In this document: positions 6,635-14,495 of the stretch, in pieces
How the letters are laid out: every line of letters starts with the position of its first letter
Position numbering within the stretch: position 1 is the stretch's first letter
Source of the DNA: JADFNO01 sp965369945
GTDB taxonomy: Bacteria; Planctomycetota; Phycisphaerae; Phycisphaerales; SM1A02
Length of the DNA: 16,868 nt
Assembly (NCBI GenBank): GCA_965369945.1
Contig: CBDUST010000065.1
Location: 1 to 16,868 of the forward strand
Direction of reading: 5' to 3'
Notes under the pieces: generated by a model
Seen by the model: the letters and a program-made list of their open reading frames with translations, nothing else
Told to the model about the DNA's origin: nothing
Databases searched by the model: none
Translations under genes and position numbers: made by a program

Positions 6635-7039
6635 ATGATGACTAACCAACCTACCACTGCCGCGGCCCGTGCCCGGAAGCCCGAAATCTCCTTTGATGAC
6701 TTCACCAAGCTGGATCTGCGCGTCGCGACGATCACGCAGGCCGAGTTTCACCCCAATGCCGATCGCCTACTGAAAATCCAGTTGGATGATGGCACCGAGA
6801 CCGGCCGGCAGGTCTGTGCCGGGATTAGAGCGTGGTACGAGCCCGAGCAACTCGTCGGCAAGCAGGTGGTGATCGTGGCGAACCTTCAACCAAGGAAGCT
6901 CCGAGGCGAGTTGAGTCAAGGGATGATCTTGGCGGCGACCTCGCACCGCCCGGCTGAAGCGCCCGGTGGCGAAGGACAAACAGATGTAATCGTCCTGACC
7001 CCGGATAGGCCGGCGGCCCCCGGTTCGAGTGTCAGCTAG
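6635..7039 (+). CDS. Stand-alone tRNA-binding protein (MetRS C-terminal domain / Trbp111-like)
   Basis: A 134-residue protein made almost wholly of the EMAPII-type OB fold found at the C-terminus of many methionyl-tRNA synthetases and alone as Trbp111. Residues 18-34 (ISFDDFTKLDLRVATIT), HPNADRLLKIQLDDG (39-53), RQVCAGIRAWY (58-68) and the core GKQVVIVANLQPRKLRG (75-91) with LSQGMILAA are typical. Such domains bind the tRNA elbow, often as dimers, and can act in trans with a MetRS lacking the domain. It matches the MetRS type better than the chaperone-like CsaA. GGAGG (6625-6629) lies 5 nt before this ATG and 8 nt before the next in-frame ATG at 6638, which may be the real start. A hairpin with T5 follows the gene. 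Genome annotations often call this MetRS subunit beta. Confidence 0.88.
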   Translation: MMTNQPTTAAARARKPEISFDDFTKLDLRVATITQAEFHPNADRLLKIQLDDGTETGRQVCAGIRAWYEPEQLVGKQVVIVANLQPRKLRGELSQGMILAATSHRPAEAPGGEGQTDVIVLTPDRPAAPGSSVS

Positions 7040-7101
7040 AGCAGGTTCAGGCGATGTGAACGAAGAATGGGCGCCGTGTGCCGCGAGTCGGGCTTGCCGG
7101 G

Positions 7102-7141
7102 GTGCCACCGACAGCGACCGAAGGGAGTCGTCGGTGTTTTT
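7102..7141 (+). terminator. Hairpin element H1, probable terminator of the tRNA-binding-protein gene
   Basis: GTGC is followed by the stem CACCGAC (7106-7112) pairing with GTCGGTG (7130-7136) and then TTTTT. The stem and T-run make a usable intrinsic terminator about 65 nt after the stop codon. The loop begins AGCGA and ends GAGTC, as in the inverted partner hairpin at 7156-7189. Confidence 0.65.
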
Positions 7142-7155
7142 GGTAGGTACCGAAG

Positions 7156-7189
7156 CACGCACGACTCGCAGACTCGCTGTGCGTGGCAC
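7156..7189 (-). repeat. Hairpin element H2, inverted partner of H1
   Basis: On the minus strand GTGC is followed by CACGCAC (7185-7179) pairing with GTGCGTG (7162-7156). The loop again begins AGCGA and ends GAGTC. Compared with H1, two inner stem bases differ (CG to GC) and the opposite arm changes to match. The two elements point towards each other around a central GGTACC, a layout like paired REP sequences. No T-run follows H2. Confidence 0.65.
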
Positions 7190-7249
7190 TCTAATTATGG
7201 GGACGTGTCCAACCTGACCGATTCCCCTCGCTCACTGCGCCAAGTGCGT

Positions 7250-9100
7250 CTACGAGCTGGGCTCATCCGTCTGGTCTTCGTCAGGCTGGTTGGTCGCGGT
7301 ACTCACGCTGAGGCTGAAGTTGTGCCGATCAGCGAGCGCGTCGAAGCTGAACGCCTCAACGGCCTCGGCTTGACGCTCTTGTATCTCGGGAAACGTGATC
7401 GTGAGTTGAAGTAGGCCAGTTCGGGCCTGCTGGGTGTAGGACGTCTCCGTCAACGGGCGTTGACTTGTGAGTCGCACCACCAGGAGCGCCAAGCGGTCGT
7501 CGACAGGTAAGACGAAGGTGCGATGCTCCTCGGATAGCTCGTCGATCGAACTATTCGCCGGCAAACTGCGAGCCCGATCGACGATGGACTGAACCGTCTG
7601 CTCCTGCACGCCGATCTTTGGCAGATTCGCGGAACCGGCTCGACTTAACGAACGAGTTGGCTCCACGACCGTGTCGTAAGCCATGGCGATGCTGAGCAGT
7701 CCCTGCTCCCTCGCATGGCTCTCAATTACCGCTGCTGATTCACCGAGGTCTTGATAGGCGTCCAGCCGGCCGAGGTCGGCCACCACAGCATCGCGGACTT
7801 CGTCGATGGATCGTGGTGTCCGAGAGGGGTCGGTATCGGTGATGCGGAAGAAGTAAATGCTGCCGTCAGCGTCTTCCAGCGGCGGGCCTGCCAAGCCCCG
7901 CTGCACCGGTATCGTGTCGTCGCCGCCGAACTCCTTCGCCGCCATCACCAACGTCGTGAGGCTGGTTGGCAACTGGCCGAACTTCGTCGTCGTTGCAAGT
8001 CCGATGCCTTCAAGGTCGGCTAGGTCCTTCTCCCGGAGCCACTGCCCTCCGGCTGCGTGATACACAGGAAGCGACACGCCGTAGGTCTCCTGCAGGCTCT
8101 GGGCAAGCTGTGTGAAGCTCAAGCCCTCCCAATCCTCGGGCAACGGAGCCGACCCTCCGGTTTGCCCAAGCGCGCGCCGCTCACGTCGCAGGAGGCTGTA
8201 GCCGGATCGTGAGATTTCACCGAGCTTTTGCTCGATAAGCGTCTCCATTAGATCGTCGCGCACGGCGTCCGGCACGTCGGCGTCCAGTTGAGGTTGGCCA
8301 AGTCGATCTGCATTCCTTCGCCAGTGCTTGCGCAGGGCCACCGGATTCAGCTCCTCGCTGTCGGCCACGACCGCTCGAACGCTGTCAGTTGATACCACCA
8401 GCCATTCGAGTTTGGCGCGGTCGGGAAGTCGATAGCCAAAACCCTTCTCGCCGGCGCCGCGGAAGTCCTCGGCATACTTGTCCATCTGCTCCTGAAGCTG
8501 TGCCTCGGTGTACGTCGCCGGTTCATCGGGCGGTGATGCCTCGATCACAACGAACTGTGCGCCGACCTGATGGAACCGTTCCTGCGCAATATGCTTGAAC
8601 CGGAGATCGGAATACCGACCGGTCGGAAGTGACTGGGAATACGGGCTGCCGCCCACGTAGAGTTGAATCAAACCGCCGACCCCGGTAAGTTTGGCCAATG
8701 TCTGAAGAATGTATCTCGGATTCTCGCCGGTGACCTGAACGAGCTGCCCGAGCGCCTCAGGGGATTGGGCCAGTTGGGAGGCGGCCACTCCGCCCACTAG
8801 ACCCGCGGATTCTGCCTCGCGAACCAAAAGGAACCAATGCTCGGGGCTGTCAAGGTCATCGAACAGCGGGACAGCCTGACCGAGAGCTCTTAGCAATCGC
8901 AGTTCGCGCCGCGCGTTATCCAGATCAGTAACGGTGAGTTCTTCATCGCCGTCTGGGCCTAGCGTCGCCCAGTCTGAACTTGACTGTCCCACTCTGGACA
9001 ACAGGCTGGTGACCGCAGACCCAGCCAGGAACGTAATAAGCAGGATCGTTCCGAAGACCGCGAGAATGTACTTGTTGTATTTGCGGAGGAACCTGAGCAT
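7250..9100 (-). CDS. Membrane-anchored SurA/PpiD-like periplasmic chaperone
   Basis: A 616-residue protein with a single N-terminal membrane anchor (basic MLRFLRKYNKY, hydrophobic 12-31) and a large exported domain, the layout of PpiD and other SurA_N-containing folding factors. The helical stretches around 55-170 with paired alternating hydrophobics, and the late segments YFFRITDTDPSRTPRSIDEV (about 428-447) and VLPVDDRLALLVVRL (about 540-554), match the way PpiD-type proteins link parvulin-like domains to C-terminal helices. I see no clear parvulin catalytic motif, so isomerase activity is doubtful. No Shine-Dalgarno is evident. The leader contains 8-bp tandem repeats 11-50 nt before the ATG. 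It follows rpsD on the same strand by 109 nt. The family assignment is by layout and local similarity, not by a diagnostic motif. Confidence 0.65.
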   Translation of the reverse strand: MLRFLRKYNKYILAVFGTILLITFLAGSAVTSLLSRVGQSSSDWATLGPDGDEELTVTDLDNARRELRLLRALGQAVPLFDDLDSPEHWFLLVREAESAGLVGGVAASQLAQSPEALGQLVQVTGENPRYILQTLAKLTGVGGLIQLYVGGSPYSQSLPTGRYSDLRFKHIAQERFHQVGAQFVVIEASPPDEPATYTEAQLQEQMDKYAEDFRGAGEKGFGYRLPDRAKLEWLVVSTDSVRAVVADSEELNPVALRKHWRRNADRLGQPQLDADVPDAVRDDLMETLIEQKLGEISRSGYSLLRRERRALGQTGGSAPLPEDWEGLSFTQLAQSLQETYGVSLPVYHAAGGQWLREKDLADLEGIGLATTTKFGQLPTSLTTLVMAAKEFGGDDTIPVQRGLAGPPLEDADGSIYFFRITDTDPSRTPRSIDEVRDAVVADLGRLDAYQDLGESAAVIESHAREQGLLSIAMAYDTVVEPTRSLSRAGSANLPKIGVQEQTVQSIVDRARSLPANSSIDELSEEHRTFVLPVDDRLALLVVRLTSQRPLTETSYTQQARTGLLQLTITFPEIQERQAEAVEAFSFDALADRHNFSLSVSTATNQPDEDQTDEPSS

Positions 9101-9110
9101 GGGTGTTGGA

Positions 9111-9150
9111 AGGCATCAAGGCATCAAGGCATCAAGGCATTATGGCATCA
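9111..9150. repeat. 8-bp tandem repeat upstream of the SurA/PpiD-like gene
   Basis: Five consecutive octamers: AGGCATCA three times, then AGGCATTA and TGGCATCA; a decayed sixth (GGGTATTG) follows. Read in the direction of the gene, the array lies 11-50 nt before the ATG, where it sets the distance between any promoter and the start. It has no spacers and is not a CRISPR. Confidence 0.9.
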
Positions 9151-9157
9151 GGGTATT

Positions 9158-9205
9158 GGAACGCGGTCGTGACCGAATGCATTGATTCCGCGATGCCCGC
9201 GTTCC
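9158..9205 (-). repeat. Hairpin just after the rpsD stop codon
   Basis: GGAACGCGG (9158-9166) and CCGCGTTCC (9197-9205) are perfect 9-bp complements with a 30-nt loop. The loop holds a smaller pair, CGGTC/GACCG, that overlaps the outer arm. It begins 4 nt after the rpsD stop. It has no T-run, so it is more likely a 3' end-protecting or Rho-linked structure than an intrinsic terminator. Confidence 0.55.
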
Positions 9206-9209
9206 TCGC

Positions 9210-9809
9210 CTAGCGATAAAACTCGACGATCAACTTGGTGTTGACGTCGAAGGGAATCTCATCCGGTGTTGGCATAGCCTGGATTCTCATCGACAACTCG
9301 GCTGGGTTGACTTCCATCCAGCCGGGGACGATGTGACCAGCCATCGACTCCATGTTGTCACGCGCAAGGCTGTGGATGCGATCGCGCAGCGCAATGACGT
9401 CGCCGGGTTTCACACTGAAACTGGGGCGATCAGTCCTGTGTCCGTTGACCAGCACGTGACCGTGCGACACCATTTGCCGTGCGGCCCAGATGGTTCGGGT
9501 CAGTCCGGCTCGGCGTACGACGTTGTCCAGCCGGCGCTCCAACGCTTGTAGCAGTACTTCGCCGGTATTTCCCTTGCGGCGGGTAGCCGTCTGGACATAG
9601 CGACGGAACTGTCTTTCCAGAACGTTGTAGTGGTAACGGAGCTTTTGTTTCTCGTTGAGACGGATGCCGTAGTCCCGCAGCCGCTTGCCGCGATAGCCGT
9701 GGACGCCGGGAGCGGTCAACTGCCGCTTGGCTGTATGCTTGGGCGTGTCGGAGATGGGTACACCGACGCGACGCGAAAGCTTGACCTTTGGTCCGAGATA
9801 CCGAGCCAT
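9210..9809 (-). CDS. rpsD: 30S ribosomal protein S4
   Basis: S4 binds 16S rRNA early in small-subunit assembly, helps to guard decoding accuracy and in several bacteria represses its own mRNA. The 199 residues are of usual length. The N-terminus MARYLGPKVKLSRR, RLRDYGIRLNEKQKLRYHY (43-61) and the S4 RNA-binding domain from ERRLDNVVRRAGL (91-103) through MVSHGHVLVNGHR (113-125) to VKPGDVIALR are typical, as is the C-terminal NTKLIVEFYR. The N-terminal part lacks the zinc cysteines, so this is the zinc-free form. GAAGGAA lies about 10 nt before the ATG. The gene stands alone, between two TPR genes and a chaperone gene, not beside rpsM, rpsK or rpoA. Its leader can form competing hairpins. Confidence 0.97.
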   Translation of the reverse strand: MARYLGPKVKLSRRVGVPISDTPKHTAKRQLTAPGVHGYRGKRLRDYGIRLNEKQKLRYHYNVLERQFRRYVQTATRRKGNTGEVLLQALERRLDNVVRRAGLTRTIWAARQMVSHGHVLVNGHRTDRPSFSVKPGDVIALRDRIHSLARDNMESMAGHIVPGWMEVNPAELSMRIQAMPTPDEIPFDVNTKLIVEFYR

Positions 9810-9849
9810 AGACGCTTGGTTCCTTCAATAGGCACTAGGGTAGAAGCGG

Positions 9850-9916
9850 AAAAAGCCTGGGCCGGAGCCCCGTAGAGCCGCGTATCAAATCACCAAGAAC
9901 GGCTCAGGTCAAGCCG
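9850..9916 (-). promoter_or_regulatory. Structured rpsD leader / possible terminator after the TPR genes
   Basis: On the minus strand GGGC-TCCG-GCCC (9870-9859) is followed by AGGC and TTTTT (9854-9850), a small intrinsic-terminator-like hairpin about 40 nt before rpsD. Upstream, AGCCG at 9912-9916 and at 9876-9880 (plus-strand reading) can each pair with CGGCT at 9900-9904, giving alternative folds. It may end the TPR transcript, or attenuate rpsD as known for S4 autoregulation elsewhere. The short stem leaves it uncertain. Confidence 0.35.
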
Positions 9917-9978
9917 CCTCTGCGAAGGACCTTACCCGCGGGGGTGTGTTTGGGGATCAGAGCCCGGTGGAGTCCTGC

Positions 9979-11229
9979 TCAGGCGGCCACAGCGGCGGCT
10001 TGTCGGGAGTTGCGGGTTTGCACTGCCGGCACATGTGCGGCGGTCGTCTCGAGGGTGAGCTGCAACCCCTCCCGGCATACGTCCTGGTGGTGCTTCAGCT
10101 CACGCCGATCGGCGATTGAGAGCCCTTCGTCCGAGGCCAACTGCTGCTGGAAATTTCGCTCGGCCAGGCGAAGGAGGCGGCCAAGCTGTCCTGCATGGGG
10201 ATCCGCACCAGCTTGCCGTGGATTGCACTGTGACTGCAGCAGCCTTCCCATCAGTCCGCGGCACCATGAATCGGCGACCACATTCGGGTCAATCGGATCG
10301 TCGCCACGACGAAGGCGGCCTAGCACCCGCTCCACAAGCATTGGTCGTTCCAGCATCGCCGCGGCGACCAACAGCACCACCAAGCCTGTGCAGCAGGCTC
10401 CCGGTACCCGAGTCAATTTCGCGGTGCAGACGGCCGCGGTGCGGAACTCGCCTAACCACAACCACGCCAGGCCGGCTCGCGCCAGTGCCGTCGGTTGGCC
10501 AACGTCGATGCCTTCGAGGGTGCGGCGCAATCGAGCCATATTCCCGCTCTCCTCAAGGACATCGATCAGATCGCAGAGGATCGACTCATGTTCGTCACCT
10601 TGATATCGAGCAAGCGCCGTATCGAGCGCCTCGGCGGCTTCCAACAGCCGGCCTTGGGCCCGCAAATATTTCGCCGACAACTGTGCGGGTGGGCAGTCTA
10701 TGCGAGACAAGACGCGGCGGGCTTCGTCAAACCGACCCGCGTCGATCCAAGCCTCTACCAGCGCCTCCCGCGTCCGGACATCACCGGGACGCCGCGCCTC
10801 GGCTCGAACGAGAAAGGAAGCGGCGCGCAGAGGAGCATTGAGTTTCAGGGCGGTTAGACCGCTCAATCGAAGCGTGACAAAATGATGTGGACGACGAGCC
10901 AGCACCAGCCGCAACTCCCGCGCGCATTGCTCGAAGGCATCCTGTCGATAGAGGATTCGCGCCCGCCAGAGTGTAAGAGACGCATCCGTCGGACGCTGTA
11001 GTAAGCCCTGCGCCACCAGCACCGACGCCGATTCCAGATCACCCTGATCCACAAGTTGTTGAATTCGCAATCGTCGAGCAGGGAGACTGTCGGGCAATTG
11101 GGAAAAGGCCCAGTCCACCATCTCGGCGGCGTCGCGCGGGTCGGCCTGTCGCGCTTTGCGCAGAAGACGCGCAGCGGCGTGCCGCTCGACGACCGTGCGA
11201 TCCTGATTCACACATCGTCTGCGATTCAT
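9979..11229 (-). CDS. TPR-repeat protein of unknown function (second of a pair)
   Basis: A 416-residue soluble protein without signal peptide or membrane segment, apart from a mildly hydrophobic helix near 275-295. It is built of helix-turn-helix repeats with TPR spacing: for example SLTLWRARILYRQDAFEQCARELRLVL (from about 89), FVTLRLSGLTALKLNAPLRAASFLVRA (from about 120), then VRTREALVEAWIDAGRFDEARRVL. TPR proteins act as scaffolds; no partner can be named. The start ATG overlaps the stop of the upstream TPR gene (ATGA), and AGGAG lies 8 nt before it (11242-11238), so translation is coupled. rpsD follows after 169 nt. Confidence 0.7.
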   Translation of the reverse strand: MNRRRCVNQDRTVVERHAAARLLRKARQADPRDAAEMVDWAFSQLPDSLPARRLRIQQLVDQGDLESASVLVAQGLLQRPTDASLTLWRARILYRQDAFEQCARELRLVLARRPHHFVTLRLSGLTALKLNAPLRAASFLVRAEARRPGDVRTREALVEAWIDAGRFDEARRVLSRIDCPPAQLSAKYLRAQGRLLEAAEALDTALARYQGDEHESILCDLIDVLEESGNMARLRRTLEGIDVGQPTALARAGLAWLWLGEFRTAAVCTAKLTRVPGACCTGLVVLLVAAAMLERPMLVERVLGRLRRGDDPIDPNVVADSWCRGLMGRLLQSQCNPRQAGADPHAGQLGRLLRLAERNFQQQLASDEGLSIADRRELKHHQDVCREGLQLTLETTAAHVPAVQTRNSRQAAAVAA

Positions 11230-12290
11230 GCGGCCTTCTCCTGAGGCGCGAATCCTGAGTGGTCGCTGAACAGGTCACCCACGCCGTCGCGAAGCAGCTC
11301 CGTCGGCTCCTGCGAATCGGCCTGCGACAGTTCGCCAACCATGATCGCCAGCGGCGCGGACATCGGGTTCTCAGTCAAGCCGCGCTCAGCCCAGCCCTTC
11401 GCCTCGGATCGCTTATCTTGCAAGAGTGACAATCTGGCCAGTGCGTGCATTCCCGCTGCCGCATCGCCCAGATCAGGCAGTGCCCGCTCGATGGCCCGAG
11501 CCAGAAGCGAAACAGTGGGCAAGTGAAGCTGGCTTTGTTGTGCCGCCACCAGCACGTCGATGGCTGGTTCAAAGCAGATCAATTCCATGGCCAAGTTGGC
11601 GACCTGCTCGTCAGTCGGCTCAGCTTCTTCGGTCACGCCGGGCATTCCCAGGGACCGAAGCAGCGGATCAGCCTCTGGAGCCACCGCGCCCATGTGACTA
11701 ACCCGCCGGAGTCGTTGCGCGCATTCCTCGGCCCGATCGCGTCGATCGCTCAGTAGATGAATCAGGAGCAGCGCCTCGATCGTGCGCGGATCTTCCAGAT
11801 GTCGCAGATTCTGGTGAAGGGTCTGTATCGATCGGTCGGTGTCGCCCAAGCGCCATTCGATCAACGCCAACAGCAGACGAGCGTCCAGCGGAGCGGAAGC
11901 CTTTGCCGACCATCGATGCAGGTCAAGATGCGTTTCAATCCGCTCTCCGGTCAACCAAAGACATACCGCACGAAGGAGCCGTAGCGAAGACGGCATCGTT
12001 CGGCAGCTCTCAATAATCCGTAAGGCGGTCTCGGCGTCATGCTCGACCAGCCGCAATCGGGCCAACTGCTCGGACAGCCGAGCGCATTGTGGCGCTAACC
12101 TCCCCGCGGCGTCGGCGAGCCGTTGGGCGTGCGCCCACATCCCCGCATCGATTGCTCGGTCAATCCCCTCAGCAATCTTGCGCGCAAGTTCTCGCTCGTG
12201 CTGAGTTGATCGCAGTTGGCCGACATTTACCGTTGAGGCCGATGGCCGACGACGAACTTTGCGAAGGATCGACCTGAGGAGTCGTGCCAT
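11226..12290 (-). CDS. TPR-like helical repeat protein of unknown function (first of a pair)
   Basis: A 354-residue, all-helical soluble protein. After a very basic start (MARLLRSILRKVRRRPS), repeats of about 34 residues with TPR-like small and aromatic positions follow: IDAGMWAHAQRLADAAGRLAP, LRLLRAVCLWLTGERIETHL, RLLLALIEWRLGDTDRSIQTL, and near the end ALARLSLLQDKRSEAKGWAERGL. No signal peptide or catalytic motif is seen. The ATG lacks a Shine-Dalgarno; the 197-nt stretch between it and the purF stop holds no gene I can support. The two TPR genes are coupled by a 4-nt overlap and are probably one functional unit. Confidence 0.65.
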   Translation of the reverse strand: MARLLRSILRKVRRRPSASTVNVGQLRSTQHERELARKIAEGIDRAIDAGMWAHAQRLADAAGRLAPQCARLSEQLARLRLVEHDAETALRIIESCRTMPSSLRLLRAVCLWLTGERIETHLDLHRWSAKASAPLDARLLLALIEWRLGDTDRSIQTLHQNLRHLEDPRTIEALLLIHLLSDRRDRAEECAQRLRRVSHMGAVAPEADPLLRSLGMPGVTEEAEPTDEQVANLAMELICFEPAIDVLVAAQQSQLHLPTVSLLARAIERALPDLGDAAAGMHALARLSLLQDKRSEAKGWAERGLTENPMSAPLAIMVGELSQADSQEPTELLRDGVGDLFSDHSGFAPQEKAA

Positions 12291-12487
12291 GAGAACAACG
12301 CCCGCAAAATCCTCTTAGTGCAATCGAGCAGCGAGGCCGTCGAAATCGGCTCCCCGCGCCCGATCTGCTGTTGCCCGGCCGACGTACCCCGGTGGCCGTC
12401 GCCTGCAAGGATAATCGGACCGTCCAACAGTGAAGTTGAGGGTGACTCGCAACGCCTGGTTGGGTTTGCCCGAAAGCGGTGAACCAA

Positions 12488-14404
12488 TTAGTAGGCCCTG
12501 GCGTCGCAGGCAGCCCGCCAATTCAGGAACGACGTATTTAGAACCTTATATCCGCCCGGCGTTGGATAGTCCCCGGTGAAGTACCAATCGCCGCGATGGC
12601 CGGGAATCGCTGATCGCAGCCCTTGAACGGTCTGGTAGATCACTTGCACATCCCCGCTCCAGCGCAAAGATGGCGGGCGAACCAGCTGTGCGATCTTCGC
12701 AGATAACTGTTGAAGCGTGAAGCCGTCATAGATCGCCGCGACATGATTGACCATCTTCTGAGGCGCAAGATCGGCCTGGGATTCGCAGCGATCCTGCACT
12801 TCGTCGAGCAGACGCTCTTGTCCATGTTCGGCCAGCAAGGCAATCGCCGCTTTGAACGCGATAAACCGGCCGAGCTGACTCATGTCGATCCCATAGCAGT
12901 CCGGATACATGATCGGCGGAGCGGAACTCACGATGAGGATCCGTCGTGGTTCAAGACGGCTCAGCATGGTGATGATGGATTCGCGGAGCGTGGTTCCTCG
13001 AACGATGGAGTCGTCAACGACGACCAGCGTGTCGTCGGACTGCACGACGCCGCGCGTAATGTCGTAGATGTGCGAAACCAGATCACGTCGAGCCGCGTCG
13101 TGCGTGATAAAGGTTCGGAGTCGCTGATCCTTGTGCGCGACGCGCTCCGTCCGAGGTCGACCGTTACAGAGGCGCTCTACATCGCTACGGCTGGCGTTGC
13201 CTGCCTCAATGCGAGACCACAACTCATCGATACTTTGACGGCGCGTTTGACGGTCGACTTCTTCGACTAACCCCCGATAGGCGGCGTCAGCGGTGTTCGG
13301 TATATAGCTGAAAACGGCATGCTCGAGATCCCCATCCAGTGCATGAAGCACTCGCAATGCAAGATTCCGGCCCAACGCCTTGCGCTCTTGGTAAATATCC
13401 GGATCGTTGCCTCGGCTGAAGTAGATACGCTCAAACGAACACTGCCGTAGAGCAAGCGCGGCGGTAAAGGCCTTGTGTTCGACGCGCCCGTCGCGCTTGA
13501 TCACAAGGATGTGGCCGGGTCCGATCGGCTCGATCTGGTCAGGTTCCACGTCGAAGACGTTGGCCAGCGCCGCTCGTTCAGAGGCCACTGCGATCACTTC
13601 CTCATCCAGGTAGAAGAACCCGGGGCGAATCCCGGCTGGATCGCGGCAGGCGAACGCGTCGCCGTTGCCGACCAGGCCGACGAACATGTATCCACCGTCC
13701 CAATTTTCCGACGCCTTGGCCAGCATCCGCACAAGATCGATTTGGTTGGAGACCTCCTGCGCCAGGGCGCGACCTTCTAAGCGGTGCAGCGAATCCGGCC
13801 CCATCGCTGCGCGGAGGTGTTCATGCTCGCGGTCTAGGCAATATCCCAACCGCTCCAAAATCACTTGCGTATCAGAATCGCCAACCGGGTTCAATCCCCA
13901 CTCCACAAGTTGATCGAACAACTCGGTTGAGTTAGTCATGTTGAAGTTGCCGGCGATGGCGAGGTTACGACTGGCGGTGTTGTTTCGCCGGATGAACGGA
14001 TGGCAATTGGAGACGGAGTGGCCCGAGTGGGTGCCGTAGCGCAAATGCCCGATGGTGGCTTCGCCCAAGAACGTGCAGCGTCGCTTGAGGTCCTGTTCGC
14101 TGAGCGACTGAAGTCGCTTAGTGCTGAGCCGATTGACGTCGGCCATCACGGTGTCGAAGACGCGCTCAAGGGCGTTATGTTTGTCGGACCTGATGCGTTT
14201 TACAAAGTCCACACCAGCGGGCATATCGAACTTGACCGTCGCCACACCCGCGCCGTCTTGGCCACGGTTGTGCTGCTTCTCCATCATCAAGTACAGCTTG
14301 CGCAAACCCCATGCCGGGTCTGAGTACCGCTGGCAATAATGTGACAGCCCTTGGCGCAGCCGCACCAAAGCCAGGCCGCATTCATGGGGGATTTGCTCAC
14401 TCAT
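12488..14404 (-). CDS. purF: Amidophosphoribosyltransferase, long form
   Basis: Uses glutamine and PRPP to make phosphoribosylamine, the first committed step of purine synthesis. The protein has 638 residues, longer than E. coli PurF (about 505), and matches the long PurF-like form known from Bacteroidetes and relatives. The start at 14404 gives MSEQIPHECG, placing the nucleophile Cys9 behind an eight-residue leader to be removed, as in PurF; an ATG 36 codons upstream would put it too deep. The class II glutaminase domain shows YLMMEKQHNRGQDGAG, LGEATIGHLRYGTHSG and GNFNMTN. The PRPP site VVVDDSIVRGTT is at 461-472, and ACRDPAGIRPGFF lies in between. No good Shine-Dalgarno is seen. It is the third gene after lpxA and the YycJ-like gene on this strand. 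Purine-repressor or riboswitch control is not visible in the 91 nt upstream. Confidence 0.9.
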   Translation of the reverse strand: MSEQIPHECGLALVRLRQGLSHYCQRYSDPAWGLRKLYLMMEKQHNRGQDGAGVATVKFDMPAGVDFVKRIRSDKHNALERVFDTVMADVNRLSTKRLQSLSEQDLKRRCTFLGEATIGHLRYGTHSGHSVSNCHPFIRRNNTASRNLAIAGNFNMTNSTELFDQLVEWGLNPVGDSDTQVILERLGYCLDREHEHLRAAMGPDSLHRLEGRALAQEVSNQIDLVRMLAKASENWDGGYMFVGLVGNGDAFACRDPAGIRPGFFYLDEEVIAVASERAALANVFDVEPDQIEPIGPGHILVIKRDGRVEHKAFTAALALRQCSFERIYFSRGNDPDIYQERKALGRNLALRVLHALDGDLEHAVFSYIPNTADAAYRGLVEEVDRQTRRQSIDELWSRIEAGNASRSDVERLCNGRPRTERVAHKDQRLRTFITHDAARRDLVSHIYDITRGVVQSDDTLVVVDDSIVRGTTLRESIITMLSRLEPRRILIVSSAPPIMYPDCYGIDMSQLGRFIAFKAAIALLAEHGQERLLDEVQDRCESQADLAPQKMVNHVAAIYDGFTLQQLSAKIAQLVRPPSLRWSGDVQVIYQTVQGLRSAIPGHRGDWYFTGDYPTPGGYKVLNTSFLNWRAACDARAY

Positions 14405-14495
14405 CCCAGGGCCAAGGGTAGGCCCATGCTTCGTCCGCCGCAATGGTCGATTCTCAGATCTCGCCGGCGCACCGCCGACAGCTTCAGCGCTGCGA

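Noticed and set aside
9111..9150. Octamer array considered as a CRISPR remnant
   Set aside because: The units are 8 bp, contiguous and without spacers, and no cas gene is near.
10116..10841. Plus-strand open frame of 241 codons opposite the second TPR gene
   Set aside because: Arg/Pro/Ser-rich shadow translation; the minus-strand frame has clear helical repeats and a coupled start.
12291..12487. Gap between purF and the first TPR gene searched for a small gene or RNA
   Set aside because: Only weak, short inverted repeats and shadow frames are seen; nothing supportable.
12710..13270. Plus-strand open frame of 186 codons opposite purF
   Set aside because: It lies fully inside the PurF phosphoribosyltransferase domain, whose conserved motifs are on the minus strand.
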